NCBI RefSeq assembly: GCF_027359595.1 | Contig: NZ_CP114783.1 | Span: 558,001-622,000, forward strand | DNA from: Prochlorococcus marinus str. MIT 0912 | GTDB taxonomy: Bacteria; Cyanobacteriota; Cyanobacteriia; PCC-6307; Cyanobiaceae | Direction: 5' to 3' | DNA length: 64,000 bases | Shown here: piece by piece, positions 42,375-50,289 of the stretch | Numbering within the stretch: the stretch's first letter is position 1 | Layout: each line of letters begins with the position of its first letter | Made by a program: the position numbers and the translations under genes | The notes under the pieces: generated by a model | Database searches by the model: none | Seen by the model: only the letters and a program-made list of their open reading frames with translations | What the model was told of the DNA's origin: nothing

Positions 42375-42521
42375 TTGCTAACAGTAATGCTGATTATCTG
42401 GGCATTAGACACTAAGAAAACCAGAATTAACAGGTATAGAAGTTACGGCTGGACTTGGAAAAAGATTGCTGATATTTATGGGGTAAGTCCAACTACTGCT
42501 AGGCGGTGGTCTATGGCTTAA
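42375..42521 (+). CDS. Intact membrane-anchored mini-HTH protein (44-48 aa)
   Basis: A hydrophobic start (TTG at 42375 or ATG at 42387; LLTVMLIIWAL) is followed by LDTKKTRINRYRSYGWTWKK and IADIYGVSPTTARRWSMA, a Hin/resolvase-type helix-turn-helix. All other copies in the window are broken. Its stop overlaps the convergent stop of the GIY-YIG gene. Possible membrane-linked DNA-binding peptide; function unknown. Confidence 0.55.
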   Translation: MLTVMLIIWALDTKKTRINRYRSYGWTWKKIADIYGVSPTTARRWSMA

Positions 42522-43102
42522 GCAAATGGGCTAGTCCAAGTATCAGCAAGTAGTAGCAACTGAACTATTGCTATTACAGAAGTTAGAAAGAAGCCTTTAA
42601 TTACATCCGACTTCCCCTCCTCCTCTTCCTTGGAGAAAAATGATGCTATCCCCAGAAAAAAGAATATTGCTGCGCAAAATAGGCTCCAAGCAACTGCTGG
42701 CCATTCGTAAACAGATTTCCAATCTCCAGAATTAAATAAGTCAAAAAAACCACCAATAAAAAATATCGGTCCCCAAAGAATTGCTAATGAAGTGCATAAA
42801 AGAATTGTTATGTCTGTTTCATCTGTAGAAGTGACAAAATTTGCTGAAGTAACAAAGTTACCTTTTAAAGAATATTTGCAGTCTTTTATCTGAGAGGGAG
42901 TAAGTCGAAAATATTCAGTCTGGGGTATTCGTACATCTTTATATTTTTTGTGTAAGTCTTTTTCTAATTGCTCATAATCGTCTGTTGCTAACGTCGAAAT
43001 AATTTCATCTGGCTTAAGAGCCTTCATACGTTGCTGAAGATTTTGAGTGATACCGATCTTATAAAGATCCTTATTTCTTATCAGGTAAACGAATCCGCTC
43101 AT
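42518..43102 (-). CDS. GIY-YIG domain protein with membrane helices (194 aa)
   Basis: Residues 1-80 are a GIY-YIG/T5orf172-type domain (FVYLIRNKDLYKIGITQNLQ then QRMKALKP, LEKDLHKKYKDVRIPQTEYF). After a linker come three or four hydrophobic segments (ILLCTSLAILWGPIFFIGGF, SLFCAAIFFFLGIASFF, FFLTSVIAIVQLLLL). A nuclease-like domain tethered to the membrane is unusual. Its ATG shares a base with the stop of the upstream gene. Confidence 0.75.
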   Translation of the reverse strand: MSGFVYLIRNKDLYKIGITQNLQQRMKALKPDEIISTLATDDYEQLEKDLHKKYKDVRIPQTEYFRLTPSQIKDCKYSLKGNFVTSANFVTSTDETDITILLCTSLAILWGPIFFIGGFFDLFNSGDWKSVYEWPAVAWSLFCAAIFFFLGIASFFSKEEEEGKSDVIKGFFLTSVIAIVQLLLLADTWTSPFA

Positions 43103-43521
43103 TAGAAATAATTCCGATAAGGCTTGCCATCACTATTAGTTTCTTTTGTGTATGTACCACCTCTAGGCCCGTAATGGATCTCGGGAGTAGTTGGACATTG
43201 CCCCATTAGTCGTTCATCTTCTTCTTTTTCTAATCTCTCTCTTTTTTCCTTATCTTCTTTAATTTTTCGTGCGTCTGGATAATTTTTTATTTTGTCTTTC
43301 CAATATTGCTGGTATTCCTCTTTTTGAAATTCCCAAGATTTACGACGATAGGCAAACTCCTCCTCTGACTCTCCTTCTTTTTGAATTGGATTTACCTTGA
43401 AAAGTTCGTACGCTTCTCGTGTCTCTTGCCAATTCTCCTCCTCTTCTTTTTCTACAATTTCGGGAGGATCTGAATTTACTGGTTCCTCCTCCCACCTTGA
43501 AAGCCAATTAGAGTTTGCCAT
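43102..43521 (-). CDS. Highly charged coiled-coil protein (139 aa)
   Basis: Begins SNWLSRWEEEPVNSDPPEI and continues with acidic and basic helices (KIKEDKEKRERLEKEEDERL), ending YGPRGGTYTKETNSDGKPYR. The SNWL.RW..EP motif recurs in 59334-59657. Coupled to the membrane GIY-YIG gene downstream. The GPRGG.Y ending resembles short DNA-ligand tails; function unknown. Confidence 0.65.
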   Translation of the reverse strand: MANSNWLSRWEEEPVNSDPPEIVEKEEEENWQETREAYELFKVNPIQKEGESEEEFAYRRKSWEFQKEEYQQYWKDKIKNYPDARKIKEDKEKRERLEKEEDERLMGQCPTTPEIHYGPRGGTYTKETNSDGKPYRNYF

Positions 43522-43630
43522 TTATAAGCTGATCCATTCTTCCATTATGCCTAAGTCCGTTAAATCAAGTTAACTTCCCTTATTCCATCTAACTTTTGGG
43601 TTCAGCTTTGGGTTCAACCAAAAATTGGCA

Positions 43631-43712
43631 TTAAAAAAGACAGGCTGGGAAACCTGTCTCTGACTGATCGGGGCGACAGGATTCGAACCTGCGACCTAGT
43701 GCACCCAAAGCA
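43631..43712 (-). repeat. tRNA-Pro 3' fragment with terminator (direct repeat of 50411-50493)
   Basis: Matches the 3' half of tRNA-Pro and its terminator almost perfectly (GATCGGGGCGACAGGATTCG, then AACCTGCGACCTAGTGC; one mismatch and one length change). Same orientation as the intact tRNA, so the two bracket 43.7-50.4 kb as direct repeats. Confidence 0.85.
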
Positions 43713-43717
43713 ATAAA

Positions 43718-43757
43718 AAAAGCCTCTTCCGTAATGACAGAGAAGAGACCTTTTTTC
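43718..43757 (-). terminator. Terminator of the hli operon
   Basis: On the minus strand AAAAAAGGTCTCTTCTCTGT pairs with GGAAGAGGCTTTTTTT. It directly adjoins the att-like repeat. Confidence 0.65.
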
Positions 43758-43777
43758 TTAGATTTTAAAAATCAGAG

Positions 43778-43903
43778 TTAAACAATTCCTGGAATGATCC
43801 AGCCTGTTATTCCGTAGTTAATCACAGCTGCAAAGAAGCCCATCATCGCAAGACGGCCGTTCATTTGCTCGGCTGTTTTCCAGTAGTTATTTGTTTTATC
43901 CAT
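43778..43903 (-). CDS. hli: High-light-inducible protein (41 aa)
   Basis: MDKTNNYWKTAEQMNGRLAM then MGFFAAVINYGITGWIIPGI: the single chlorophyll-binding helix of the CAB/ELIP/HLIP family with its ExMNGRxAMxG motif and the Asn/Arg ligands. Located in thylakoids, protects photosystems from excess light. Its ATG overlaps the stop of the upstream hli gene (TAATG). Last gene of a four-gene operon. Confidence 0.85.
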   Translation of the reverse strand: MDKTNNYWKTAEQMNGRLAMMGFFAAVINYGITGWIIPGIV

Positions 43904-44049
43904 TACACGAAACCTGGAATGATTTGGCCTGTTGTTGCATAAGCACCGACTAGAGCAATGCATCCAAACAAAGCTGCATAGCCGTTAAGTCTTTCTGCAG
44001 TTACCTTTTCAGGATCGATGTTTCTGTTGTTGTTGTTTTGAGTAGTCAT
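43903..44049 (-). CDS. hli: High-light-inducible protein (48 aa)
   Basis: AERLNGYAALFGCIALVGAY then TTGQIIPGFV matches the HLIP helix; the motif has Tyr instead of Arg after NG (LNGYAALFG), a known Prochlorococcus variant type. Both ends overlap neighbouring genes by one base. Confidence 0.85.
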   Translation of the reverse strand: MTTQNNNNRNIDPEKVTAERLNGYAALFGCIALVGAYATTGQIIPGFV

Positions 44050-44168
44050 TAAACGACACCTGGGATAAGTTGACCGGTTGTGAGGTAGATACCTGTTAGA
44101 AGAACGAATGCCATCATGGCTGGTCTGCCGATGCTTCTTTCTAGAATTGTTTTGTTAGATGGTTGCAT
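44049..44168 (-). CDS. hli: High-light-inducible protein, short (39 aa)
   Basis: ERSIGRPAMMAFVLLTGIYL then TTGQLIPGVV: shortened HLIP with E..IGRPAM in place of E.xNGRxAM. Coupled at both ends (TAATG). Confidence 0.8.
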   Translation of the reverse strand: MQPSNKTILERSIGRPAMMAFVLLTGIYLTTGQLIPGVV

Positions 44169-44201
44169 TGTTTTAGTAGTTACTTATTAGTAGTTATTGG
44201 T

Positions 44202-44417
44202 TTAGAAAATTCCAGGAATGATTTGACCAGTTGAGAAGTATGAAACCAAAAGACTGACCATTCCGATCATTGCCCAACGGCCATTTGTCTTTTCTGCTTC
44301 TTCTGGGTAGCTGGTGTAGTCCTCTACAAGCTGAGGCTGTGTTTCACGGCCAAAGATGTTTTGCTTGCCGTACTCAGTTATTACCTGAGAAGAAGCAGTA
44401 CTGGAAGAAGTTGTCAT
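44202..44417 (-). CDS. hli: High-light-inducible protein with N-terminal extension (71 aa)
   Basis: An N-terminal hydrophilic extension (NIFGRETQPQLVEDYTSYPE) is followed by EKTNGRWAMIGMVSLLVSYF STGQIIPGIF, the HLIP helix. First gene of the operon, with a 33-bp gap to the next. Similar clusters of four hli genes occur in other Prochlorococcus and in cyanophage-like contexts (family knowledge). Confidence 0.85.
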   Translation of the reverse strand: MTTSSSTASSQVITEYGKQNIFGRETQPQLVEDYTSYPEEAEKTNGRWAMIGMVSLLVSYFSTGQIIPGIF

Positions 44418-44599
44418 TACTGGAATTGCGTTGATGTGAATAAATGTAAAGTATGAGTTTTCTAAATGAAAGATACGGTCGGGTACGGCTTCTTCTAATA
44501 CTTAAGAGCTCTTAATCTCAAACACTAAATACAACAACTAATTAGAGAGATATTGATCCAATGATTAGATCTATTGATAACCCTCATAAGTATAAATAG

Positions 44600-44640
44600 C
44601 CCGAACTGGTTAGCCCTACTTCTACCGTCCCACTCCAATT
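44600..44640 (-). repeat. GTAGGGCTAACCAG block
   Basis: On the minus strand GGTAGAAGTAGGGCTAACCA, close to GGTTCAGGTAGGGCTAACCA at 50303-50322, so an inverted pair sits near both ends of the hli/psbA segment. Confidence 0.4.
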
Positions 44641-44701
44641 GAGAGCATCCATTTATATTTCACTCATCTTTTTAAAAACCAACCAGAACCAACTTTTAGT
44701 C

Positions 44702-44812
44702 ATGCTTGCAATCAACAAAACTACTGCTGCGAAACTAATCGTTCTCTGGAATCTTCCAGCACTTCTTTTATTGGTTGGTGCTTATGAAGTTGTTACTACC
44801 GTATTTGCTTAA
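44702..44812 (+). CDS. Small membrane protein (36 aa)
   Basis: MLAINKTTAAKLIVLWNLPA then one membrane helix (LLLLVGAYEVVTTVFA). Size and helix are like small photosystem subunits, but I cannot match one. Followed by the next gene 6 bases away. Confidence 0.55.
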   Translation: MLAINKTTAAKLIVLWNLPALLLLVGAYEVVTTVFA

Positions 44813-44818
44813 CTAACA

Positions 44819-44983
44819 ATGACATCATCTGATAACAGCCCAAAGAATTGGTCCGAGTGGAACAACACAAAGCATTTTACTGATTATTCAAGAGATTCAG
44901 GTACAGGCAAATTTGTTCGCTTTACCATTGCTGCCTTACTCTTCGTTCCTGTTGGCTTTCTTGCTTACATGACTACTATCTAG
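44819..44983 (+). CDS. Small membrane protein, WSDYSR family (54 aa)
   Basis: MTSSDNSPKNWSEWNNTKHF, TDYSRDSGTGKFVRF, then one membrane helix (TIAALLFVPVGFLAYM). A paralog at 50037-50174 shares MTSSD, the WSDYSR motif and GKxx. Thylakoid or inner membrane likely. Confidence 0.6.
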   Translation: MTSSDNSPKNWSEWNNTKHFTDYSRDSGTGKFVRFTIAALLFVPVGFLAYMTTI

Positions 44984-45276
44984 GCAAAAAATGCAGCCGG
45001 CAAGTATTGATCTAATACTATTTGGACTTTTTTTATAGGTTTACACGTCTGGTGGATTGTTCCAATTACAAGAAAGAGCAACGAGTGTTACAAATACATT
45101 TTTAATCTGCAATAAGAAAGGAATCAACTTGAAAAAATATATAGAAGATAAATACTTAATATCAAATAAATTCAATAAGGATAAAAATAAAATAAGTAAA
45201 ACTAATCCCGTATTAATCCCTATTTTTTTTTCATTAAGATAGGAGTAAAAAACAATATTCATAAGTAGGATTATTT
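44984..45276. other. AT-rich region
   Basis: Overlapping frames on both strands are AT-driven; no gene supported. Confidence 0.35.
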
Positions 45277-45453
45277 ATGTCTTGCGGAAAACCGTTAAAA
45301 CATGCACAAGAAAAAGCAAAGCCAATAACTAGTAATTTCAATTCATTTCCTTTCGAGAAAGAGGGAATAGTATCTTTTTACCAAGATCCATTTAATTCTA
45401 TCGATTGCAAAAATGATGGCCTGCAACTTGGCAAGGCTAAGCCGATTGATTAG
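45277..45453 (+). CDS. Hypothetical protein (58 aa)
   Basis: MSCGKPLKHAQEKAKPITSN, KEGIVSFYQDPFNSIDCKND. Soluble, two Cys. An AGTAGG lies 9 bases before the ATG. Not recognised. Confidence 0.5.
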   Translation: MSCGKPLKHAQEKAKPITSNFNSFPFEKEGIVSFYQDPFNSIDCKNDGLQLGKAKPID

Positions 45454-45543
45454 ATCATAATAATTCTTGATTTGCATAATCTAATTTAAAAGTAAATACC
45501 TACAACTAGCTAAGCATGCAAGAAATATTTTTTATAACCATTA

Positions 45544-45696
45544 CTAATTCTCATTCTTGAGATGAACTTCAACACATCTTGTTGTACATTCAACCCCCTC
45601 ATCATCAAGTGAGCAAGCCGTCACACAGGCGAAGTACAATTCAATTGCATCTCTTTCTTCTATGCTTTGACTATTATCGGAAGAACTAGAAGACAT
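45544..45696 (-). CDS. Small Cys-rich acidic protein (50 aa)
   Basis: SIEERDAIELYFACVTACSL and EGVECTTRCVEVHLK: the CxxxC...CxxxC spacing could bind metal or form two disulfide bridges in a helical hairpin (as in twin CxnC proteins). Good AGGTGAG Shine-Dalgarno. Function unknown. Confidence 0.6.
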   Translation of the reverse strand: MSSSSSDNSQSIEERDAIELYFACVTACSLDDEGVECTTRCVEVHLKNEN

Positions 45697-46179
45697 ATCT
45701 CACCTCATGCATAGAACTTACAACTATTTAGCACCAATGTTCGTCTTATTTGCACTTCACTACTTTATATAAATACCTATTTTATACATCCAATTGAATA
45801 TTGATTACTTGCTAATTTTAAAATCTAACCAAGTAAATAAAGCTGTGTGGTTATAAAAAGAAAAAAGTAACACTAGAAATCAATACTTAATCCAAAGTTA
45901 ATAGAAAATCTCCTATTATTCTCGAAGTATTAGATACTTCATACAAAAATGATAAGGATGACTAATATAGGTGAATCTTATCAATTAGCTCAAGAAAAGA
46001 AAAATCAATGATTGGATAAGAGGGTTTTATTCATACCAATAGATTTACTAATTGCTATTGGCAAAATTCTGGTGAGTTTACCCATCCTAGATATCTGATT
46101 TAGAAGCTAAATTCCGTCTGTCAGATTTTTTCTGATCTTTCTTATTGCTCTCCCGAGCAAATACTTAACGCTCTTATTC
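45697..46179 (+). other. Upstream region of psbA
   Basis: No gene seen. The psbA promoter must lie here; AT-rich with TTGGATAAGAGG and TATTGGCAAAATT stretches, but I cannot fix the start site. Confidence 0.4.
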
Positions 46180-47262
46180 ATGACCACCATTCAGCAGCAG
46201 CGTTCTTCGTTGCTCAAAGGTTGGCCACAATTCTGCGAGTGGGTTACTTCCACTAACAACCGTATTTATGTCGGTTGGTTCGGTGTATTGATGATCCCTT
46301 GCCTTCTTGCGGCAACAACTTGTTTCATCGTTGCTTTTATCGCTGCTCCTCCAGTTGATATCGACGGTATCCGTGAGCCAGTAGCTGGTTCATTCATGTA
46401 TGGAAACAACATCATTTCTGGTGCTGTTGTTCCTTCAAGTAACGCTATCGGCCTTCACTTCTACCCAATCTGGGAAGCAGCAACTCTTGATGAGTGGCTA
46501 TATAACGGCGGCCCTTACCAGCTTGTAATCTTCCACTTCCTTATTGGTATCTCTGCATACATGGGACGTCAGTGGGAGCTTTCATACCGTTTAGGTATGC
46601 GCCCATGGATCTGTGTTGCTTACTCAGCTCCTGTATCAGCAGCTTTCGCTGTATTCCTTGTTTACCCATTCGGTCAGGGTTCATTCTCTGATGGTATGCC
46701 TCTAGGAATCTCTGGAACATTCAACTTCATGTTCGTTTTCCAGGCTGAGCACAACATCTTGATGCACCCATTCCATATGGCTGGTGTAGCAGGTATGTTC
46801 GGTGGTGCTTTGTTCTCTGCAATGCACGGTTCTTTGGTTACTTCATCACTTATCCGTGAGACCACAGGACTTGATTCACAGAACTACGGTTACAAGTTTG
46901 GACAAGAAGAAGAGACATACAACATCGTTGCAGCTCATGGCTACTTCGGTCGTTTGATCTTCCAATATGCAAGCTTCAACAACAGCCGCAGCCTTCACTT
47001 CTTCTTGGCTTCATGGCCAGTGATTTGTGTTTGGTTGACATCTATGGGCATCTGCACCATGGCGTTCAACTTGAACGGCTTTAACTTCAACCAGTCTGTA
47101 GTTGATACTTCAGGCAAGGTTGTACCAACCTGGGGTGACGTACTTAACCGTGCAAACCTTGGTATGGAAGTAATGCACGAGCGTAATGCTCACAACTTCC
47201 CACTTGACCTAGCAGCTGCTGAGTCTACTTCTGTAGCTCTTGTTGCACCTGCAATCGGTTAA
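46180..47262 (+). CDS. psbA: Photosystem II reaction-centre protein D1 (360 aa)
   Basis: Full-length D1, five membrane helices. Key residues are present with a one-residue shift from usual numbering: Tyr-Z (Y162, FLVYPFG), D171, E190, H191, H199 (HPFHM, P680 ligand), H216, S265 (QB site) and H273 (non-haem iron). Position 130 (here 131) is Gln, the low-light-type residue. The C-terminus after LDLA is the short processed extension. Thylakoid; binds P680, pheophytin, QB and the Mn cluster. Codon use is C-ending rich, unlike the neighbours, as expected of a highly expressed gene. A strong terminator follows. Confidence 0.98.
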   Translation: MTTIQQQRSSLLKGWPQFCEWVTSTNNRIYVGWFGVLMIPCLLAATTCFIVAFIAAPPVDIDGIREPVAGSFMYGNNIISGAVVPSSNAIGLHFYPIWEAATLDEWLYNGGPYQLVIFHFLIGISAYMGRQWELSYRLGMRPWICVAYSAPVSAAFAVFLVYPFGQGSFSDGMPLGISGTFNFMFVFQAEHNILMHPFHMAGVAGMFGGALFSAMHGSLVTSSLIRETTGLDSQNYGYKFGQEEETYNIVAAHGYFGRLIFQYASFNNSRSLHFFLASWPVICVWLTSMGICTMAFNLNGFNFNQSVVDTSGKVVPTWGDVLNRANLGMEVMHERNAHNFPLDLAAAESTSVALVAPAIG

Positions 47263-47283
47263 GTCTTTAACTTGATTTTTTTA

Positions 47284-47310
47284 AAGCCCTCTTTTAGAGG
47301 GCTTTTTTTT
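47284..47310 (+). terminator. psbA terminator
   Basis: AAAGCCCTC-TTTTA-GAGGGCTTT followed by T6. Confidence 0.9.
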
Positions 47311-47629
47311 GTCTTTTTAAAAATGATGTAAAAGAAGCAACTAATTATATCGCTTCAATTAATTCAGTTAAATAGAAATAACTCATAGATTAGACCTTTA
47401 GGCTTAGATAGATATAGCAGTGAAATTTGATAATGATTCAATCGTTTTAAACAAAGAATAATACTAGAAAGAGATTAAACATAAGTATCAATTCATGATT
47501 AAAATAAAGGCCAATTAGAAAGATCAAAACTATACTTTTACGTGTTATCACTACATGGATTCATAGTAAAACCCTATAGACATTTTCATAATATTGTTTG
47601 AGAATAATTCAGATGATAAATTTGTTTAA
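47311..47629. other. AT-rich spacer after psbA
   Basis: No gene or repeat recognised. Confidence 0.4.
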
Positions 47630-47911
47630 ATGAGTTTAGAAGCTAATGATCTACAAACAATTGTTAGTAATTACAGGGCTATGGATATCGAAGAATTAAA
47701 AAAAAATATAATCGACTTGGAAGAAAAGAGTGATTGCTCTCTCCAACTCAGCAAACTTGATTTTGCAATAAATGAACTTGAACTTAAATACAAAGAGAGA
47801 GAAGAACAAATAGACTTACTAACTAAATCTCTTGCCTCTTCATCAAGAATCGATAGATGGATTTCTAGTTTTAAAGCAGTTATCAACCAATTTGTAGACA
47901 TTAAAAATTAA
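47630..47911 (+). CDS. Coiled-coil protein (93 aa)
   Basis: MSLEANDLQTIVSNYRAMDI, then a long heptad-like stretch (IIDLEEKSDCSLQLSKLDFA, LKYKEREEQIDLLTKS) and a C-terminal helix. Not recognised; probably soluble and oligomeric. Confidence 0.55.
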   Translation: MSLEANDLQTIVSNYRAMDIEELKKNIIDLEEKSDCSLQLSKLDFAINELELKYKEREEQIDLLTKSLASSSRIDRWISSFKAVINQFVDIKN

Positions 47912-47976
47912 AAGCTAGATATATTTGAGTGGAGTTGATAAAAGGACTGAAATTGTTGAAATCAGGCCTACTACTT

Positions 47977-48228
47977 TTATGTACTAGTCTTTTTCCTGAA
48001 AATCAACGTATGCATTTGTCTGTAAAGGGTTACTGAATGTACTGAGTGACTAAATAACTTCATCCCCTTCTCCGCATCTAATTGATTAATTACAGATGTA
48101 ATTAATTCTTCTGCTCTTCTTATTTCCTTATTTTGTTGCTCAATTTGCATCGTAGTCAAAGGCAATCCCTCAACTGCAGCAGAAAAATCTGTTGGAACCA
48201 TTTTGGTTTCATACCTATATTTAGACAT
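47977..48228 (-). CDS. Hypothetical protein (83 aa)
   Basis: MSKYRYETKMVPTDFSAAVE, QIEQQNKEIRRAEELITSVI, EKGMKLFSHSVHSVTL. Begins like small DUF-type beta-alpha proteins (YRYET..VP). Soluble. Not recognised. Confidence 0.6.
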   Translation of the reverse strand: MSKYRYETKMVPTDFSAAVEGLPLTTMQIEQQNKEIRRAEELITSVINQLDAEKGMKLFSHSVHSVTLYRQMHTLIFRKKTST

Positions 48229-48231
48229 TAA

Positions 48232-48290
48232 AAAAGGGGGACTAATGTCCCCAAGATAAATAAATCGACTGTCAACCGAGCTTTTAGTCT
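48232..48290 (-). repeat. CGACTGTCAACCGAG motif with hairpin, copy 3
   Basis: GGGGGACTAATGTCCCC hairpin, then AAATCGACTGTCAACCGAGC TTTTAG. Copies at 17190 and 21625 share the 19-base core. Here the hairpin overlaps the 5' side of the 48228 gene. Confidence 0.5.
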
Positions 48291-48369
48291 ATAAGAATGA
48301 AAAGCCTAAGAACGTCAAAGACAATGATGAGAAAATCAAAAGCAGTTCAGTAAATTTCATTTAAACCTC

Positions 48370-48567
48370 CTAAAGGACTACTCTTCTAGGCCGTGGGAAG
48401 GATTCAGGCTTAGAACAAAAACCATACGTTAGGCACTCCAACTCTTTATCGTCCCTGATCTTCCACAAATAAGGTGAATCGAACATTTCAACCATAATAT
48501 TTTTAAGCATATGGTTGAAGGGGTTTCCGCAGGTCATAACTAAACCTCCTAAAGATCCATAATTCAT
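48370..48567 (-). CDS. Hypothetical protein (65 aa)
   Basis: GGLVMTCGNPFNHMLKNIMV, EMFDSPYLWKIRDDKELECL, ending RPRRVVL; three Cys. An AGGAGG motif precedes two possible ATGs, the downstream one giving MTCGNPF. Not recognised. Confidence 0.5.
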   Translation of the reverse strand: MNYGSLGGLVMTCGNPFNHMLKNIMVEMFDSPYLWKIRDDKELECLTYGFCSKPESFPRPRRVVL

Positions 48568-48748
48568 TTCTACTCCCGAAGCTATTAAAAATCTATATGG
48601 AGACCACTAAAGTATTTACTATTGTCGTTGCTGATTGCAGTCGAAGTTAAAAGGGGGGAAACTCAGCACAGCCCTTAAAAAAAGAATGATCTATTAAAGT
48701 CACAGTAAGAAAAAGCATCTTTTATTATCTTGCTTTTACTAGATCAGA

Positions 48749-48949
48749 ATGGGTGAAGCAAAAAGAAGAAGAGAACTTGGTTTACCTCCAAAAGCCAAAA
48801 AAGAAAAGGGAACAAGAACTAACGAAAGTCAGTTCTCATGGTCACAATTTTCGATTAACAAATTAAAGAGTCAATACCCGGCTGCACCCTTTGTAACCAC
48901 TGCTTTGTTTTTATTAGTTTTACAGTGGGGTTTCTCGCTCAATAGCTGA
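48749..48949 (+). CDS. Small membrane protein, DUF2839-like (66 aa)
   Basis: Starts MGEAKRRRELGLPPKAKKEK, a widely conserved cyanobacterial N-terminus (DUF2839-like), followed by a hydrophobic helix (PFVTTALFLLVLQWGF). Inner or thylakoid membrane; function unknown. Confidence 0.7.
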   Translation: MGEAKRRRELGLPPKAKKEKGTRTNESQFSWSQFSINKLKSQYPAAPFVTTALFLLVLQWGFSLNS

Positions 48950-48957
48950 TCATATAA

Positions 48958-49107
48958 ATGGAATTCTTTGATAAGTTCGAAATTATTGGTGGCATCGTTC
49001 CAAATCTGATTGCTTTTAGCTTGTTTCTTTGAGCGATTGGATATTTTGCTTTAACTGGGAAAATGGCTGAGATGCTTGGGATTAGAAAACGACCCAAATT
49101 AGATTAG
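48958..49107 (+). pseudogene. Small membrane protein interrupted by a stop
   Basis: MEFFDKFEIIGGIVPNLIAF SLFL, then TGA at 49030-49032, then AIGYFALTGKMAEMLGIRKR in the same frame. The paralog at 10777-10911 has Gly (GGA) where this has TGA, so a single G-to-T change explains the stop. Confidence 0.65.
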
Positions 49108-49163
49108 TCCTCCACCGTTTGACCGCCGATTGTTATCAAAAACACAGGAATGAAATAACTTAG

Positions 49164-49316
49164 TTAATCCTTATTTTCAAATTCATCTTCTTTCTGGATT
49201 TTAATTTCAACTCTCATATTCATTCCTAAAAAAACAATGATGACTCCTATTACCGGAAGCCAAAGGCCAAATTGTTTTGATTCAGCTGCTGCTTGATTAA
49301 AAATATCAGGAGTCAT
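49164..49316 (-). CDS. Small membrane protein (50 aa)
   Basis: MTPDIFNQAAAESKQFGLWL, then a membrane helix (PVIGVIIVFLGMNMRV) and an acidic tail. Its ATG overlaps the stop of the upstream gene (TAATG). Function unknown. Confidence 0.6.
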   Translation of the reverse strand: MTPDIFNQAAAESKQFGLWLPVIGVIIVFLGMNMRVEIKIQKEDEFENKD

Positions 49317-49474
49317 TATTGATTAACACTCCATTTATCTTGATAAGGAAGTTGGTAATCCTCTTTATTCATAGGAATCCAACTCCAATCAACGCAAATG
49401 GTTATTTGATAACCAATTACATATAAAGCAAGCATTGCATTGAATAAATTTATGTGTTGAACGGGAGCATCCAT
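49316..49474 (-). CDS. Small membrane protein, VDWSWIP family (52 aa)
   Basis: MDAPVQHINLFNAMLALYVI then GYQITICVDWSWIPMNKEDY. The GYxxTxxxDWxWIP motif recurs in 51122-51343 (GYLLTVSCDWNWIPLTKEE). Two-gene operon with 49164. Confidence 0.6.
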   Translation of the reverse strand: MDAPVQHINLFNAMLALYVIGYQITICVDWSWIPMNKEDYQLPYQDKWSVNQ

Positions 49475-49657
49475 ACTTATCACTAAAAATTTCACTAAAT
49501 ATTCTCATAGAAAATAAGAATATAGTTGACGGAAAATACTACACAAATTTATCCGTCGGAAGGCTACCTCAAAAGTTACTTGATGTTAATTGGAAGACTT
49601 TTTGCATCTTTCCAATCGATTTTCGATAAAAATCAAATTCAAATATATTTTTCTTCA

Positions 49658-49963
49658 ATGGCTCTTTTTAAACTTGACTGGGCATTTCCAACTCAGGAAT
49701 CATCATTTGCAGGAGGAGAAAAATTTCTTGAATATCTTGAAGCTGGTGGCCCAGCTGACGAAACTGAAGGTTTTAAAATTCTTTGGCGTGTGACTAACCC
49801 ACTTAATGGAACAGGTAGCTTCGTCGCTGAAGCTACTGATATCAGCAAGATGTGGGAGCACGCTGCTCCTTGGATTAAAGGTTTTGGATGTATGTGCGAA
49901 GTAGAGGCTGTGTTCTCAGACGAGCAATTTGTTACTACTGCAAAAAAAATCTACGCATCTTAA
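49658..49963 (+). CDS. DUF3303-type protein (101 aa)
   Basis: ALFKLDWAFPTQESSFAGGE, FLEYLEAGGPADETEGFKIL, RVTNPLNGTGSFVAEATD and APWIKGFGCMCEVEAVF place it with 21281-21583. The ATG at MALFKL is preferred over an upstream in-frame start because it aligns with the paralogs. A terminator follows. Confidence 0.75.
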   Translation: MALFKLDWAFPTQESSFAGGEKFLEYLEAGGPADETEGFKILWRVTNPLNGTGSFVAEATDISKMWEHAAPWIKGFGCMCEVEAVFSDEQFVTTAKKIYAS

Positions 49964-50003
49964 GTAATTGACTTATCTATAGTTCAAATCATTTTTAGAT
50001 GAA

Positions 50004-50036
50004 TACTCAGGACTGACTTAGCTCAGTCCTTTTCTT
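50004..50036. terminator. Hairpin between convergent genes
   Basis: AGGACTGACTTAGCTCAGTCCT followed by TTTCTTTT. Confidence 0.75.
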
Positions 50037-50174
50037 TTAATTAGCCATCATATAAAAAAGAAATCCTGCAAGAATGGTGAGCTTGGCACCAATGCCATAA
50101 GCAATTATCTTTCCAAATCTTGAGCCTCTGGAATAATCAGACCAATGATTATCAGCCTTATCACTTGAAGTCAT
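50037..50174 (-). CDS. Small membrane protein, WSDYSR family (45 aa)
   Basis: MTSSDKADNHWSDYSRGSRF, then GKIIAYGIGAKLTILAGFLF YMMAN. Paralog of 44819-44983 at the opposite end of the hli/psbA segment. Confidence 0.6.
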   Translation of the reverse strand: MTSSDKADNHWSDYSRGSRFGKIIAYGIGAKLTILAGFLFYMMAN

Positions 50175-50289
50175 TTCTAATTAGAGAAAAGGTTTAGCGA
50201 GAAAAGGAAGTTGCTATGCAGTACACCTTCCTTAACTCTCATTGGATCAATGCTCACTGATAACCAATGTTCAAGGAACATAACTAGAA

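Noticed and set aside
45041..45262. Opposing 73- and 61-codon frames
   Set aside because: Both arise from AT-rich DNA with low-complexity translations and no supporting signals.
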